A stretch of 64,000 nt of DNA from Peribacillus sp. FSL P2-0133 (GCF_037975445.1 NZ_CP150254.1:3284001-3348000), one strand, 5' to 3'; counted from the first letter of the stretch, positions 34,684-42,824 are shown. Notes: generated by a model not told the origin, from the letters alone. Made by a program: numbers and translations.

Positions 34684-35271
34684 ATGATACATCCAGATAC
34701 CGAGATTCGGTTTGTCAATGAAAAGATTGGTGTGGGTGTTTTTGCCACAAAAATGATCCCCAAAGGAACGATCATCTGGGCATTGGATGATTTGGACATC
34801 ATTCTCGAGGAAGATGAAATTGAATCGCTTGATCTCGTGCGAAGGGAAATCGTCTATAAATATGCCTACCTCAACGATGACGATAACTACGTGCTGTGCT
34901 GGGATCATGCCAGATACATGAATCATAGCTTCAGTCCAAATGTGGTATCGACGGTCTATGAGATTGAATTGGCGTCGAGGGATATTCTTCCCGGAGAGCA
35001 AATCACATGCGACTATGCTACGCTCGGGTTAGACGAACCTTTTGAGTGTGAACCGGAGGAAGGGACTTCTAGCACCGTAGTGATGCCGGATGATTATCTG
35101 TATCGCTACAAGGAATGGGATGAGTTGGCTGGGGAGGCATTCAAACAATTGAATCAAGTAGACCAGCCGTTGCGTCATCTGATTCGACCGGAGTTCGTCG
35201 ACAGGGTAAACGCGATCGCAGAGGGAAGTGCCGAGCCGGATTCCTTTCTTACGCTCTATGAAGAGGAGTAA
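34684..35271 (+). CDS. SET-domain protein (putative lysine methyltransferase)
   Basis: 195 residues. Residues 5-125 carry the SET fold: GVGVFATKMIPKGTIIW, then the pseudoknot motifs YMNHSFSPNV (NHSxxPN) and GEQITCDYATL (GEExxxDY). These SAM- and lysine-binding motifs are complete. The C-terminal about 60 residues (RYKEWDELAGEAFKQLNQVD) are helical. Bacterial SET proteins are uncommon but known; targets are mostly undefined. ATG 34684 has GAAAGGGTGA upstream. It is not in an operon. Confidence 0.85.
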   Translation: MIHPDTEIRFVNEKIGVGVFATKMIPKGTIIWALDDLDIILEEDEIESLDLVRREIVYKYAYLNDDDNYVLCWDHARYMNHSFSPNVVSTVYEIELASRDILPGEQITCDYATLGLDEPFECEPEEGTSSTVVMPDDYLYRYKEWDELAGEAFKQLNQVDQPLRHLIRPEFVDRVNAIAEGSAEPDSFLTLYEEE

Positions 35272-35459
35272 AGGCAACTAAACAACCACCAGGACAGACG
35301 GTTCTGTTGGTTTGTCTATTTTCATTTAACCAGCTTTTTTTGGCGATCTAGCAAGATGGAACATGAATCATCAGCGTGAGGGTTTAATACCCAGAAAAGA
35401 CCGCACCTCTGGCCAAGGTAGAGAACTTACCTCTGTCAAGTAGACAGTGCTAAAAAAGA

Positions 35460-35710
35460 CTATGCAGCCACCATGATTCGGTATTCTACTGGAGCACGGT
35501 GGTTTAGTCGTTTTTGGAATCACTTATAATAGTAATGATACATATATGTTTCTATAGCTTGTATTAACTCTTCCTCTTTTTTACAATCAATTTGATACAA
35601 CATTTCTGTTTTAAAATGTGAAAAGAACGATTCTACACAGGCATTATCGAGGCAGTTTCCTTTATTACTAACTACAGGAATGCTAAACGCCCCTTTAGCT
35701 TTCCATATAT
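35460..35710 (-). pseudogene. IS3-family (IS150 group) transposase C-terminal remnant
   Basis: The frame reads AFSIPVVSNKGNCLDNACVE then SFFSHFKTEMLYQIDCKKEE, the final catalytic Glu region of IS3-group transposases, followed by YMYHYYYK, an in-frame TGA and FQKRLNHRAPVEYRIMVAA. Only the last about 85 codons remain. The sequence TCTGTCAAGTAGACAGT at 35435-35451 resembles an IS150-type end (TGTCTACTTGACAGA), so this relic retains one terminus. Confidence 0.85.
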
Positions 35711-35795
35711 GAAAAAAGAACCTCTAGTAATATACTAAAGATTCGGGATTAATAAATATATTGTAACTTTAATTAGTTAAATGAAAGTAATTAAG

Positions 35796-35978
35796 TTAGT
35801 ATATTTCCATAATACGAGATAAACGAATAGAGAAAATCTTTTGATTTTCATCCTTTAAGGAAAGGGTTTGTTCATTGAGGTTAAGTTTATGCAATTGACC
35901 CTTACATGTTTTTAATACTCCTTCTTTATAATAAATGATGGTCGTTATGCCCTTTTTTTTCAACGATTTCAAGATCAT
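35796..35978 (-). CDS. Small YolD-like protein (60 aa)
   Basis: MILKSLKKKGITTIIYYKEG then GQLHKLNLNEQTLSLKDENQ resembles the beta-rich core of YolD-like proteins (YY-x-x-G-x-x-x-T-x-x-G with I/L-N-x-x-x-x-x-L). Those are often found near Y-family polymerase or phage-derived genes. It is shorter than usual, so it may be partial. AAAGGAG lies seven bases before ATG 35978. A cre-like site lies about 105 bases upstream. Confidence 0.5.
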   Translation of the reverse strand: MILKSLKKKGITTIIYYKEGVLKTCKGQLHKLNLNEQTLSLKDENQKIFSIRLSRIMEIY

Positions 35979-36082
35979 CTGATTATCTCCTTTCTGTCTA
36001 TTCAAATATTTATTAAAAATTGTATGATAATTGGTGCAATACTATGAAATCAGTTAAGATATGTATATTATATAACGAAAAT

Positions 36083-36096
36083 CGTAAGCGTTTTCA
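36083..36096. promoter_or_regulatory. cre-like site (CcpA)
   Basis: CGTAAGCGTTTTCA matches the catabolite-response consensus TGWAANCGNTNWCA at all but the first position. The only intact gene nearby is the YolD-like gene on the minus strand. Confidence 0.35.
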
Positions 36097-36259
36097 TTGT
36101 TGTTGTGAACAATTTGTGAAAGTTTGAACATTAGAATATTTTAGGAAAATCAGAATAGGCTCGGAAATGGTAAAATCCATGATAAAAAAATGAATATTAA
36201 GTGAATCGACTTTTAGACTGACTTAACGTATTATATCCCCGTTTTGACGGCAGACTCCC

Positions 36260-36440
36260 TTATAGATTTTCTAGTCCAGAAAGAATTAAATTTCCCATTT
36301 TATCCAAATCATCTTTTGGACTATACGGTACTTTCGTTAGCCACTGATTTACCTGATTAAGATTTGTACTTTTATCGGCCGCTACCTGGTATAGAACCCA
36401 TACCTCAGGACCGGATCGATTGTCCTTGAACCTCTTTTGT
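36260..36440 (-). pseudogene. Unidentified coding fragment
   Basis: After an upstream stop the minus strand reads SYSKQKRFKDNRSGPEVWVL then YQVAADKSTNLNQVNQWLTK then VPYSPKDDLDKMGNLILSGL and ENL-stop. It has protein-like composition but no start codon or ribosome site, so it is probably the C-terminal part of a lost gene. I do not recognise the family. Confidence 0.4.
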
Positions 36441-36530
36441 TTAGAATATGATCAGAACGGTTGTTGGGCCTAAATAAAATCTATGTAATTACTTTCTGAA
36501 GGAGTTGTTTATATGAGTGAGCTTCCCCCA

Positions 36531-36905
36531 CTAACCTCGTAATAGATTACACGCTCTCATAATATTTGTTGCTTCTTTAAACAAATTTCTAATAAAGTCT
36601 CTGCCGCCATCGCTTTCACGAATTGGTCCCATTGGTGCACACATAAGTGTCGTAACACCTAACACAAAAAATATACTTGTCATAATTATTGCTAATCCTA
36701 GATAAGTACTTATTTTAGTGTGTTCATTTAAAAATAAGCCCCTAAAAAATCATTCCAAATATAGGAACTAATAAAGTAACGCTTACTATCCAGGTTGGAC
36801 CCACATTTTTTTTAAGATAAAAATAAAGAAGATAAGCAATACCAGTGGAAAAAAAAGCTAAACCTAAAACTGAAAAGGTTACTGTTAAATTTGGTAACCT
36901 TCGAA
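36531..36905 (-). pseudogene. EamA/DMT-family transporter C-terminal remnant
   Basis: LAFFSTGIAYLLYFYLKKNV then GPTWIVSVTLLVPIFGMIF is the EamA hallmark of the last helices. After a one-base shift in a T-run near 36754 it continues RGLFLNEHTKISTYLGLAII then MTSIFFVLGV. The N-terminal eight helices are missing. The frame then runs on into an unusual tail (PIRESDGGRDFIRNLFKEAT) to the stop. Confidence 0.75.
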
Positions 36906-36968
36906 TATGAATATTCCATAGAGTTCACAGAAATATGTCGAACATATTTATTAATTATATTAGGGCAG

Positions 36969-37289
36969 ACTTTTTTAAACGAAAACGATTCAAAAAAAGG
37001 TAAGAGCATACAAGTAGCTCTTACCTCCTTAAAATTTCCCCTGTTACTCTTCCTTGCCTGCTGCCATATTCATGTTCGCTTCGATATTCTCCTGGCTGAT
37101 GGTGGTAAATGGTAAATTTTTCTTTCCTGAGAAATTCTCAAGCCATTCTTTGACATCAATTCCCGACGATGCCATTAAATCCGTTGCATACCCAGTCACT
37201 TTATTAGCTCCGCCATTCACACCGCTTCCACCTGTATCCACTACAGTGATCTAGTCGATATTACTAAGCGGGCTTGCCACTTGTACGCA
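36969..37289 (-). repeat. Duplicated floT 3' end and terminator
   Basis: Matches 41197-41540 except for a 24-base deletion inside and about 10% substitutions. Left of the coding part it includes the terminator hairpin GGTAAGAGC/GCTCTTACC (36998-37026). Confidence 0.85.
37044..37289 (-). pseudogene. floT C-terminal remnant
   Basis: Read towards the stop: VASPLSNID, TAG, ITVVDTGGSGVNGGANKVTG, YATDLM, ASSGIDVKEWLENFSGKKNL, ISQENIEANMNMAAGKEE. It lacks the eight residues ATLQESLK of the intact gene and has one nonsense change (AAG to TAG). It represents only the last about 80 residues of flotillin. Confidence 0.9.
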
Positions 37290-37640
37290 AATTAACCCCC
37301 GTCCAACTTTTTAAAACTGGTAACAGTGGTAATTGCATAAACCATTTAGGTATTTCGATTATAGTTTTACCTCAAACATGATTTGCTATAAGACTTATCG
37401 CAGAGTTGACACAAACTGTGAGGCAAAAAGCCCTCATTCAGAGGACTTGGAAGGATTCGAAATCCGATTTAAGGGAGAAAAATTCTCTCTTTTCGTGCTA
37501 CCTTAAAATTTTTTCCTTCAATCGAAAAAATACTATGAATTACATTCCAACTGAAATGTAATCCATAGTTCCTTAAGTTAATCACATTATTTACCAAAGC
37601 GATTTTACCTCGGAATCTACACTTTTACAGTCAATTATAT
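37290..37640. other. Gene-free stretch with a 15-bp-arm hairpin
   Basis: ACTATGAATTACATT (37532-37546) pairs with AATGTAATCCATAGT (37555-37569) with one mismatch and an eight-base loop; no T-run follows. Nothing else is supported. Confidence 0.45.
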
Positions 37641-37877
37641 CTATGCACTTTCTTCTTTTAATTTCTCCTCCTGCGAAAGAGCACTACCCGCTGTAAATTC
37701 TTCTAAAGCATGCATGGCAAACCTCGCGTTGGGATAAGTGATCGAACCGCCACCAATCACACCAATTTTGAGGGTTTCAATGATTTCATCGATGGTTGCC
37801 CCGGCATTTAAACAGCCTTCCATGTGATTGCAAATGCATTCATCTCAGCGGCTGACTATTGATATGGCTAATCCCAT
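37641..37877 (-). pseudogene. Carboxymuconolactone decarboxylase/AhpD-like protein, truncated, in-frame TGA
   Basis: The sequence reads MGLAISIVSR, TGA, DECICNHMEGCLNAGATIDE, then IIETLKIGVIGGGSITYPNA. This is the core of CMD-family proteins, where the usual text is SRC-x-x-C-x-x-x-H; the TGA (37845-37847) stands exactly where the first redox Cys should be. The N-terminal about 45 residues are missing because the gene begins ten bases after the ABC permease stop codon. It is probably a deletion-fusion relic. Confidence 0.75.
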
Positions 37878-37887
37878 AATGGTGTAC

Positions 37888-38637
37888 TTACCCTAACTGG
37901 CGTTTAAATTGTTTACTGGCGAAGAAGTAAGCGATGACCATGATGCCGACGCACCAGGCAAGCGCGATCCAGATATCTTTGCCAACAGACCCTTCATACA
38001 AGAGGGCACGAATCGCATTCACGATTGAAGTCACGGGCTGGTTCTCAGCGAACGCACGGACAATTTTAGGCATGGTTTCGGTGGGGACAAAGGCCGAACT
38101 GATAAACGGCAGGAAAATCAGCGGGTACGAGTAGGCTGTCGCCCCTTCCATAGACCCCGCTGTCAATCCGGGAATGACAGCCAGCCATGTCAGCGCCAGC
38201 GTAAACAGCCCGAGTATCCCAGCTACCGCGAGCCAATCCAGGATATCAGCGTTGGAACGGAAGCCCATCAAGAGCGCGACGAGGATAACCACCATGACAG
38301 TAAGCGCATTGGAAACAAGCGAGGTCAACACGTGAGCCCACAATACCGACGAGCGCTTGATGGGCATGGTAATGAAACGCGCCATCAGCCCGCTCTTTAC
38401 ATCCGTAAACAGCCGCACGGAAGTGTAAGCGACACCGGATGCGATAGCCATCAGCAAGATTCCCGGCAATAAATAATTGACGTAGTTGTCCGTGCCTGTC
38501 TCTATGGCGCCGCCAAATACGTAGACAAACAGCAGCAGCATCATAATCGGCGTAATCGCCACCGTGATAATTGTATCCGGGCTGCGCATGATGTTGCGCA
38601 TTAAACGCCCTAGTAGTACCCCTGTTTTGCTTTTCAT
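37888..38637 (-). CDS. ABC-2 drug-exporter permease (DrrB-like)
   Basis: 249 residues with six membrane helices and the ABC-2 pattern: RNIMRSPDTIITVAITPIMM, then an extracellular NYVNYLLPGILLMAI. The DVKSGLMARFITMPIKRSSV loop is the coupling segment, and the end reads FLPFISSAFVPTETMP and VTSIVNAIRALL. This matches daunorubicin-type (DrrB) permeases. ATG 38637 abuts the ATPase stop. GC-rich codon use here stands out from neighbouring genes and suggests transfer. Confidence 0.9.
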   Translation of the reverse strand: MKSKTGVLLGRLMRNIMRSPDTIITVAITPIMMLLLFVYVFGGAIETGTDNYVNYLLPGILLMAIASGVAYTSVRLFTDVKSGLMARFITMPIKRSSVLWAHVLTSLVSNALTVMVVILVALLMGFRSNADILDWLAVAGILGLFTLALTWLAVIPGLTAGSMEGATAYSYPLIFLPFISSAFVPTETMPKIVRAFAENQPVTSIVNAIRALLYEGSVGKDIWIALAWCVGIMVIAYFFASKQFKRQLG

Positions 38638-39399
38638 TTACATCTCCTCCTTTTTGCCGATGATTGCGAGGAAAATTTCCTCCAATGTCGGCTGCTTCTC
38701 GATGTACTCCACTTTCGCTGGCGGGAACATCTCCTTAAGTTCGGTAAGGGTACCGGTCGATATGATTTTTCCGCCATTCAGGATGGCGATACGGTCCGCC
38801 AGTTGTTCGGCTTCCTCCAGGTACTGGGTCGTCAGCAAGATGGTTGTGCCGCCGCCGGCAAGCTCCTTGACGGTATTCCATACTTCAATCCGCGCTTCGG
38901 GGTCAAGCCCTGTCGTCGGTTCGTCGAGAAAAATGACTGCTGGCGTCCCGATCAGGCTCATGGCGATGTCAAGCCGGCGCTTCATCCCGCCGGAATATTT
39001 GTCCGCCCGGCGGTTGGCCGCATCGGTCAGGCTGAATCTTGCAAGCAGATTATCAGCGATTTGAGCGGGATTGGAAACTCCCCGCAACTTGGCGATCATC
39101 ATCAGGTTTTCCCGCCCGGTGAGCATGCCGTCTAAAGCTGCGAACTGCCCTGTCAGGCTGATGCTCTGGCGAACATGATCCGGTTGACGCTGGACGTCAA
39201 AGCCGCAAATACCTACTTCGCCGCCATCGGCCTTCATCAGTGTCGAGAGGATGTTGACCGTCGTCGTCTTGCCCGCTCCATTTGAGCCCAGCAGTGCGAA
39301 AATTTCGCCACGCCGCACCTCAAAATCCACCCCCTTTAAGACCTCCTTGTCTTTAAAAGATTTTTTTAACCCTTTTACAGAAATCGCTGCATTGCTCAT
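38638..39399 (-). CDS. ABC drug-exporter ATPase (DrrA-like)
   Basis: 253 residues: Walker A GSNGAGKTTTVNILSTL, Q-loop LTGQFAALDGMLTGRENL (DrrA-specific text), signature YSGGMKRRLDIAMSL, Walker B VIFLDEPTTGLDPEAR, H-loop TTQYLEEAEQLADRIA. It is shorter than typical DrrA, lacking the last about 60 residues. Operon with the permease; regulated, by inference, by the PadR protein 0.6 kb upstream, since a copy of the same 16-base motif lies upstream of this gene. Confidence 0.92.
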   Translation of the reverse strand: MSNAAISVKGLKKSFKDKEVLKGVDFEVRRGEIFALLGSNGAGKTTTVNILSTLMKADGGEVGICGFDVQRQPDHVRQSISLTGQFAALDGMLTGRENLMMIAKLRGVSNPAQIADNLLARFSLTDAANRRADKYSGGMKRRLDIAMSLIGTPAVIFLDEPTTGLDPEARIEVWNTVKELAGGGTTILLTTQYLEEAEQLADRIAILNGGKIISTGTLTELKEMFPPAKVEYIEKQPTLEEIFLAIIGKKEEM

Positions 39400-39517
39400 A
39401 CTTTTTTCCTCCTTATAAATAGCGCAGCAAGGCCGCTTGCGAGATCCATAATTATCTGGTCGAGCGCCTTGCGGAGCTAGATTGCCTCTACTCTTCTATT
39501 TAGTCTGACTGATAATC

Positions 39518-39533
39518 AGTATTACTTATTACT
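39518..39533 (-). promoter_or_regulatory. Putative PadR operator, copy at the ABC genes
   Basis: AGTAATAAGTAATACT on the minus strand, 119 bases upstream of the ATPase start. The same motif occurs twice upstream of the PadR gene. Confidence 0.5.
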
Positions 39534-39599
39534 GAGGTGAAAATATAACTGAATAGCGAAGGTGGCAATTCACATTTGTAACCAGCTATTCAGTCAGTA

Positions 39600-39953
39600 T
39601 TATCTATTGAATTTATTTTTTCCCAATCGCTTCATGATACTTTGATTCAAATCTTCACGATACTTGGCGACATAGGTTTTAGCGTTTGCCACTAGTTCGT
39701 CGGCAAAGGACGCCACGTCGTCCCCAGTGATTTCCAGCACTTGTCTGCCTTCCGCCGCACCGGCTTCGAACAACTCGATTAATTCATACTGCATATGCAG
39801 CATATCCATCCCGTTGCCTGCTGAGAAATTCCACATGTAGTTTTGAATTTTCTTAAATACAAACTGGTAGTCCTCTGGCAGGGCTTCAACCCGTGCCATC
39901 ATCATTTTATACTCTTTTTTATCACCAATCATTTTTTTGAACAATTCCATCAT
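39600..39953 (-). CDS. DUF1048-family protein
   Basis: 117 residues, cytoplasmic and helical. ALPEDYQFVFKKIQNYMWNF then GNGMDMLHMQYELIELFEAG is the DUF1048 signature. Genes of this family typically sit between a PadR regulator and an ABC drug exporter, as here, and are thought to take part in their control; no biochemical role is established. GGAGGAAA precedes the ATG. Confidence 0.88.
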   Translation of the reverse strand: MMELFKKMIGDKKEYKMMMARVEALPEDYQFVFKKIQNYMWNFSAGNGMDMLHMQYELIELFEAGAAEGRQVLEITGDDVASFADELVANAKTYVAKYREDLNQSIMKRLGKNKFNR

Positions 39954-40024
39954 GTTATTTTTCCTCCTTTTTTATAAAGCTGAACAAGTCACTCCAAAAA
40001 TATCGTACGGAATATCTTATGAAG

Positions 40025-40345
40025 CTAGATTGACTTTAAGACGTTGATTTTCGACGATACAAAATCCCATTTTTCCCAAAATAATTCAAGTTCCTGGCGG
40101 CCAGCCTCATTAAGTGAGTAAAACTTGCGGGGCGGCCCCATATCTGACGGTTTCTTCTCTATGTTCACCAGTTTTTTCTTTTCTAATCGCACGAGGATGG
40201 TGTATACCGTCCCTTCTACGACTTCAGTAAACCCAAGCTCGTTCAGGCGTCGGGTAATCTCGTAGCCATATGTTTCATGGCGGCTGATGATTTCCAGCAC
40301 GCAGCCTTCCAGTGAACCCTTCAGCATTTCAGTTAAATTTTCCAT
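40025..40345 (-). CDS. PadR-family transcriptional regulator
   Basis: 106 residues with the PadR winged helix: LKGSLEGCVLEIISRHETYG, YEITRRLNELGF, VVEGTVYTILVRLEKKKLV and PPRKFYSLNEAGRQELELFW. It lacks a long C-terminal dimer helix, so it is of the short (PF03551-only) kind. Such proteins repress neighbouring drug-export genes and release them when a drug binds. It heads the PadR, DUF1048, ATPase, permease cluster. AGGAGG precedes the ATG. Confidence 0.92.
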   Translation of the reverse strand: MENLTEMLKGSLEGCVLEIISRHETYGYEITRRLNELGFTEVVEGTVYTILVRLEKKKLVNIEKKPSDMGPPRKFYSLNEAGRQELELFWEKWDFVSSKINVLKSI

Positions 40346-40375
40346 GTTCAGAGCCTCCTCTATTTTGTGACTTAT

Positions 40376-40386
40376 ATACTTAGTAT
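40376..40386. promoter_or_regulatory. Short palindrome upstream of padR
   Basis: ATACT-T-AGTAT, a perfect palindrome 31 bases before the start codon and containing the half sites of the 16-base repeated motif. Confidence 0.45.
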
Positions 40387-40431
40387 TGAGGGAAATTTTT
40401 ACTGAATAGCTATTGGGAAATCACGCTATTT

Positions 40432-40548
40432 AGTATTACTTATTACTTCTAAACTGTAACACCGAGTAGCAGAGGTGTCAACTTTTTCTTAAAAATATTT
40501 TTGCAACTTCACTATTCAGTGCTGTTGGTATCCAGTGTTACTTACTAC
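40432..40548 (-). promoter_or_regulatory. Two PadR-operator-like motifs
   Basis: AGTATTACTTATTACT at 40432-40447 (plus-strand reading) and the variant AGTGTTACTTACTAC at 40534-40548. The first is identical to 39518-39533. Their repetition at both promoters of the cluster suggests autoregulation. Confidence 0.45.
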
Positions 40549-40674
40549 AAGGTATGCTGTAACACGTAGTATGGTGACTGTCAACTTGATTTTTTATTTT
40601 TTTTAAAAAACCAGCTACCCCCATTGGATACAGATGATTTCTTTTATGGAGCCTTTACTTCCTCCTATGTTTCT

Positions 40675-40780
40675 TTCACAATGATCACACCGCGGATCAT
40701 TCCCATCCAGCAGCTGCACATGTAGGTTCCCGGTTTCTCTGGTGTGAAAACGATGAGGTTTTCTCCTACTTCCAGAGACC
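40675..40780 (-). pseudogene. Cupredoxin-domain C-terminal remnant
   Basis: SLEVGENLIVFTPEKPGTYM then CSCWMGMIRGVIIVKET-stop is the end of a cupredoxin domain with the Cu-site CxCWMGM. Only about 33 codons remain and no start exists. The rest of 40346-41022 holds the PadR operators and a short open stretch (PIPSEEMLKSIPEMKEELHR, plus strand, near 40780-40870) that I cannot assign. Confidence 0.65.
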
Positions 40781-41022
40781 AATTCCTTCCGAAGAAATGT
40801 TAAAGAGTATTCCCGAAATGAAAGAAGAACTTCATAGACCCATGCTCTTAATAATCTCGGCAGAAAAGTAAATGTTTATTATGGTTTCTGCAAGATGTGG
40901 GGACGTTTTTCTTTTTGGGTTCACGGGAGCTTTAGTAAAATAACTGAGGATTATTAATGTAACACCTTCGCGTTCTTCACTTTTCCACTAACTATAGGAG
41001 CTTCATAAGAAGCCCTATCATA

Positions 41023-41236
41023 ATTTTAAATTCTTATGGTTTCGATGATAAAAATCCACTTTTTTTGACGACTTTTCCTTTTATTTTAATTGCTTTCATT
41101 ATCCCCACCAAAAACAAAAGATGATAAATTACTTGAAAACCGAGTATGACGAACATATTTGTTAAGTATAAAAGGCCAGTTAAACTGATCCAGCCTTTTT
41201 AAACGAGCACTATTCAAAAAAAAGGTAAGAGCATAT
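41023..41236 (+). repeat. Duplicated segment, copy 2 (3' end of the 90-aa gene)
   Basis: Corresponds to 32253-32462. Here the 90-aa frame is 5'-truncated and has a one-base loss (CCACTTTTTTTGACG against CCTCTCTTTTTTGACG), so it is dead. Confidence 0.85.
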
Positions 41237-41250
41237 AAGTGCTCTTACCT
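41222..41250. terminator. floT terminator
   Basis: GGTAAGAGCA/TGCTCTTACC stem with poly-A upstream and TT downstream; the same hairpin is duplicated at 36998-37026. Confidence 0.8.
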
Positions 41251-41272
41251 TTCTTCATTTTATTTTTCTCTG

Positions 41273-42805
41273 TTACTCTTCCTTGCCTGCTGCCATATTC
41301 ATGTTCGATTCGATATTCTCCTGGCTAATGGTGGAAAATGGTAAATTTCGCTTTCCTGAGAAATTCTCAAGCAAATCTTTGACATCAATTCCCGAAGATG
41401 CCTTTAATGACTCCTGCAATGTTGCCATTAAATCCGTTGCATACCCGGTCACTTTATTAGCCCCGCCATTCGAACCGCTTCCACCCGTGTCCACTACAGT
41501 GATCTTGTCGATATTACTAAGCGGGCTTGCCACTTGTTTTGCATACTCCGGCAGCATTTTCAAAATCATGTCCATTACAGCCGCTTGCCCAAACTGTTCA
41601 AAGGCTTCTGCAATCTTCTGCTTGGCTTCGGCCTCGGCTACCCCTTTTAACCGGATGATTTCCGCTTCTGTCGTACCTTGTGCCCTTTGTGCGTCCGCTT
41701 TAGCAAGACCGTCCATACGAACACGTTCCGCTTCCGCTTTCGCCATGGCTTCAATTTTATACTTATCGGCATCCGCTTCTGTAATCTGTTTCATCTTGTT
41801 AGCGGAGGCTGCCTGCTCTACCGCATAACGGTCGGCATCCGCCTTTTTCTTCACTTCTGAATCATATTGCTTTTCACGGCGAAGGATTTCTTTTTCCTCC
41901 AGCTCAATTTGCTTCTGACGTTCAATGATCCTGATTTGCATTTCCTGTTCTGTTACATCCTGTTTAGATCTAGCCGTTTCAAGATCGTAAGCTTGGTCAG
42001 CTCGTGCTTTGGCAATATCCTGCTCGCGACGGAATTCCGCAACCTTTAGCTTGTTGATTTTTTCGGCTTCCGCAATTTCTGTTGCCCTTTCAAGTTCAGC
42101 TCGCTGTGCTTCCTTCGATGCTTCTGCGCGCTTGATTCGCGTTTCTTTCTCTGCTTCTGCGGTAGCTATATCGGCATCCCTCTTTACTTGTGCGATTCTT
42201 GGCTTACCAAGGGATTCAAGATATCCATTTTTGTCCCGAACATCTTTAATGGTGAACGATACGATGATGAGTCCCATTTTAGCTAAATCCTGCGAGGCTA
42301 CCCTCTGTACTTCCTGGGAAAACTTTTCGCGGTTTTTATAAATTTCCTCGACTGTCATCGACCCAAGGATGGAACGAAGATGTCCCTCTAAGACTTCCCG
42401 TGCTTCCTGTTCACGGTCATCTTTGGATTTACCAAGGAATTGCTCCGCTGCTGTGGCAATATCGGTGATTGAACCGCCAATCTTGATTATCGATACACCA
42501 TCTGCCATGACTGGAACTCCCTGTTCTGTGTATACTTCAGGAGTTGAGACCTCAAGTTTGCTTGACAACAAGCTTAGTGGTTCCGCTTGCTGGAACACCG
42601 GGAGAACGAAAGCGCCACCTCCGCGGACGATTTTTATTTTATTTCCTGATTCGTCGATGTGAACATTTTTGCTTCCTAAGTAGCTTCCAGTCACGATCAA
42701 TGCTTCATCAGGACCAGCCGTGCGGTATTTCGTAATAAAGACAGCAATAAGTGCGATAAGTAAAAATGCTACAATGGCGACGACAATCCAAATCAAATTA
42801 AACAT
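41273..42805 (-). CDS. floT: Flotillin FloT (YuaG)
   Basis: 510 residues. An N-terminal hairpin membrane segment (IWIVVAIVAFLLIALIAVFI) is followed by the SPFH/PHB domain (about 30-210, GPDEALIVTGSYLG, YTEQGVPVMADGVSIIKIGG). A very long Glu/Ala coiled coil comes next (about 215-410, EAEKETRIKRAEASKEAQRA, DADKYKIEAMAKAEAERVRM) and a C-terminal oligomerisation region. Flotillins scaffold functional membrane microdomains and affect fluidity, sporulation kinase signalling and secretion. It forms an operon with yuaF (19 bases upstream). A remnant of its 3' end is at 37044. Confidence 0.96.
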   Translation of the reverse strand: MFNLIWIVVAIVAFLLIALIAVFITKYRTAGPDEALIVTGSYLGSKNVHIDESGNKIKIVRGGGAFVLPVFQQAEPLSLLSSKLEVSTPEVYTEQGVPVMADGVSIIKIGGSITDIATAAEQFLGKSKDDREQEAREVLEGHLRSILGSMTVEEIYKNREKFSQEVQRVASQDLAKMGLIIVSFTIKDVRDKNGYLESLGKPRIAQVKRDADIATAEAEKETRIKRAEASKEAQRAELERATEIAEAEKINKLKVAEFRREQDIAKARADQAYDLETARSKQDVTEQEMQIRIIERQKQIELEEKEILRREKQYDSEVKKKADADRYAVEQAASANKMKQITEADADKYKIEAMAKAEAERVRMDGLAKADAQRAQGTTEAEIIRLKGVAEAEAKQKIAEAFEQFGQAAVMDMILKMLPEYAKQVASPLSNIDKITVVDTGGSGSNGGANKVTGYATDLMATLQESLKASSGIDVKDLLENFSGKRNLPFSTISQENIESNMNMAAGKEE

Positions 42806-42824
42806 AAACTACCTCCTACCTTTT

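Noticed and set aside
34257..35001. Long minus-strand frames opposite the SET gene and its upstream region
   Set aside because: They lack ribosome sites and protein-like motifs and overlap a well-supported gene on the other strand.
37845..37847. Selenocysteine codon in the CMD-like gene
   Set aside because: Kept only as a low-interest finding: the gene is N-terminally truncated, no SECIS is visible, and Bacillus relatives usually lack Sec machinery.
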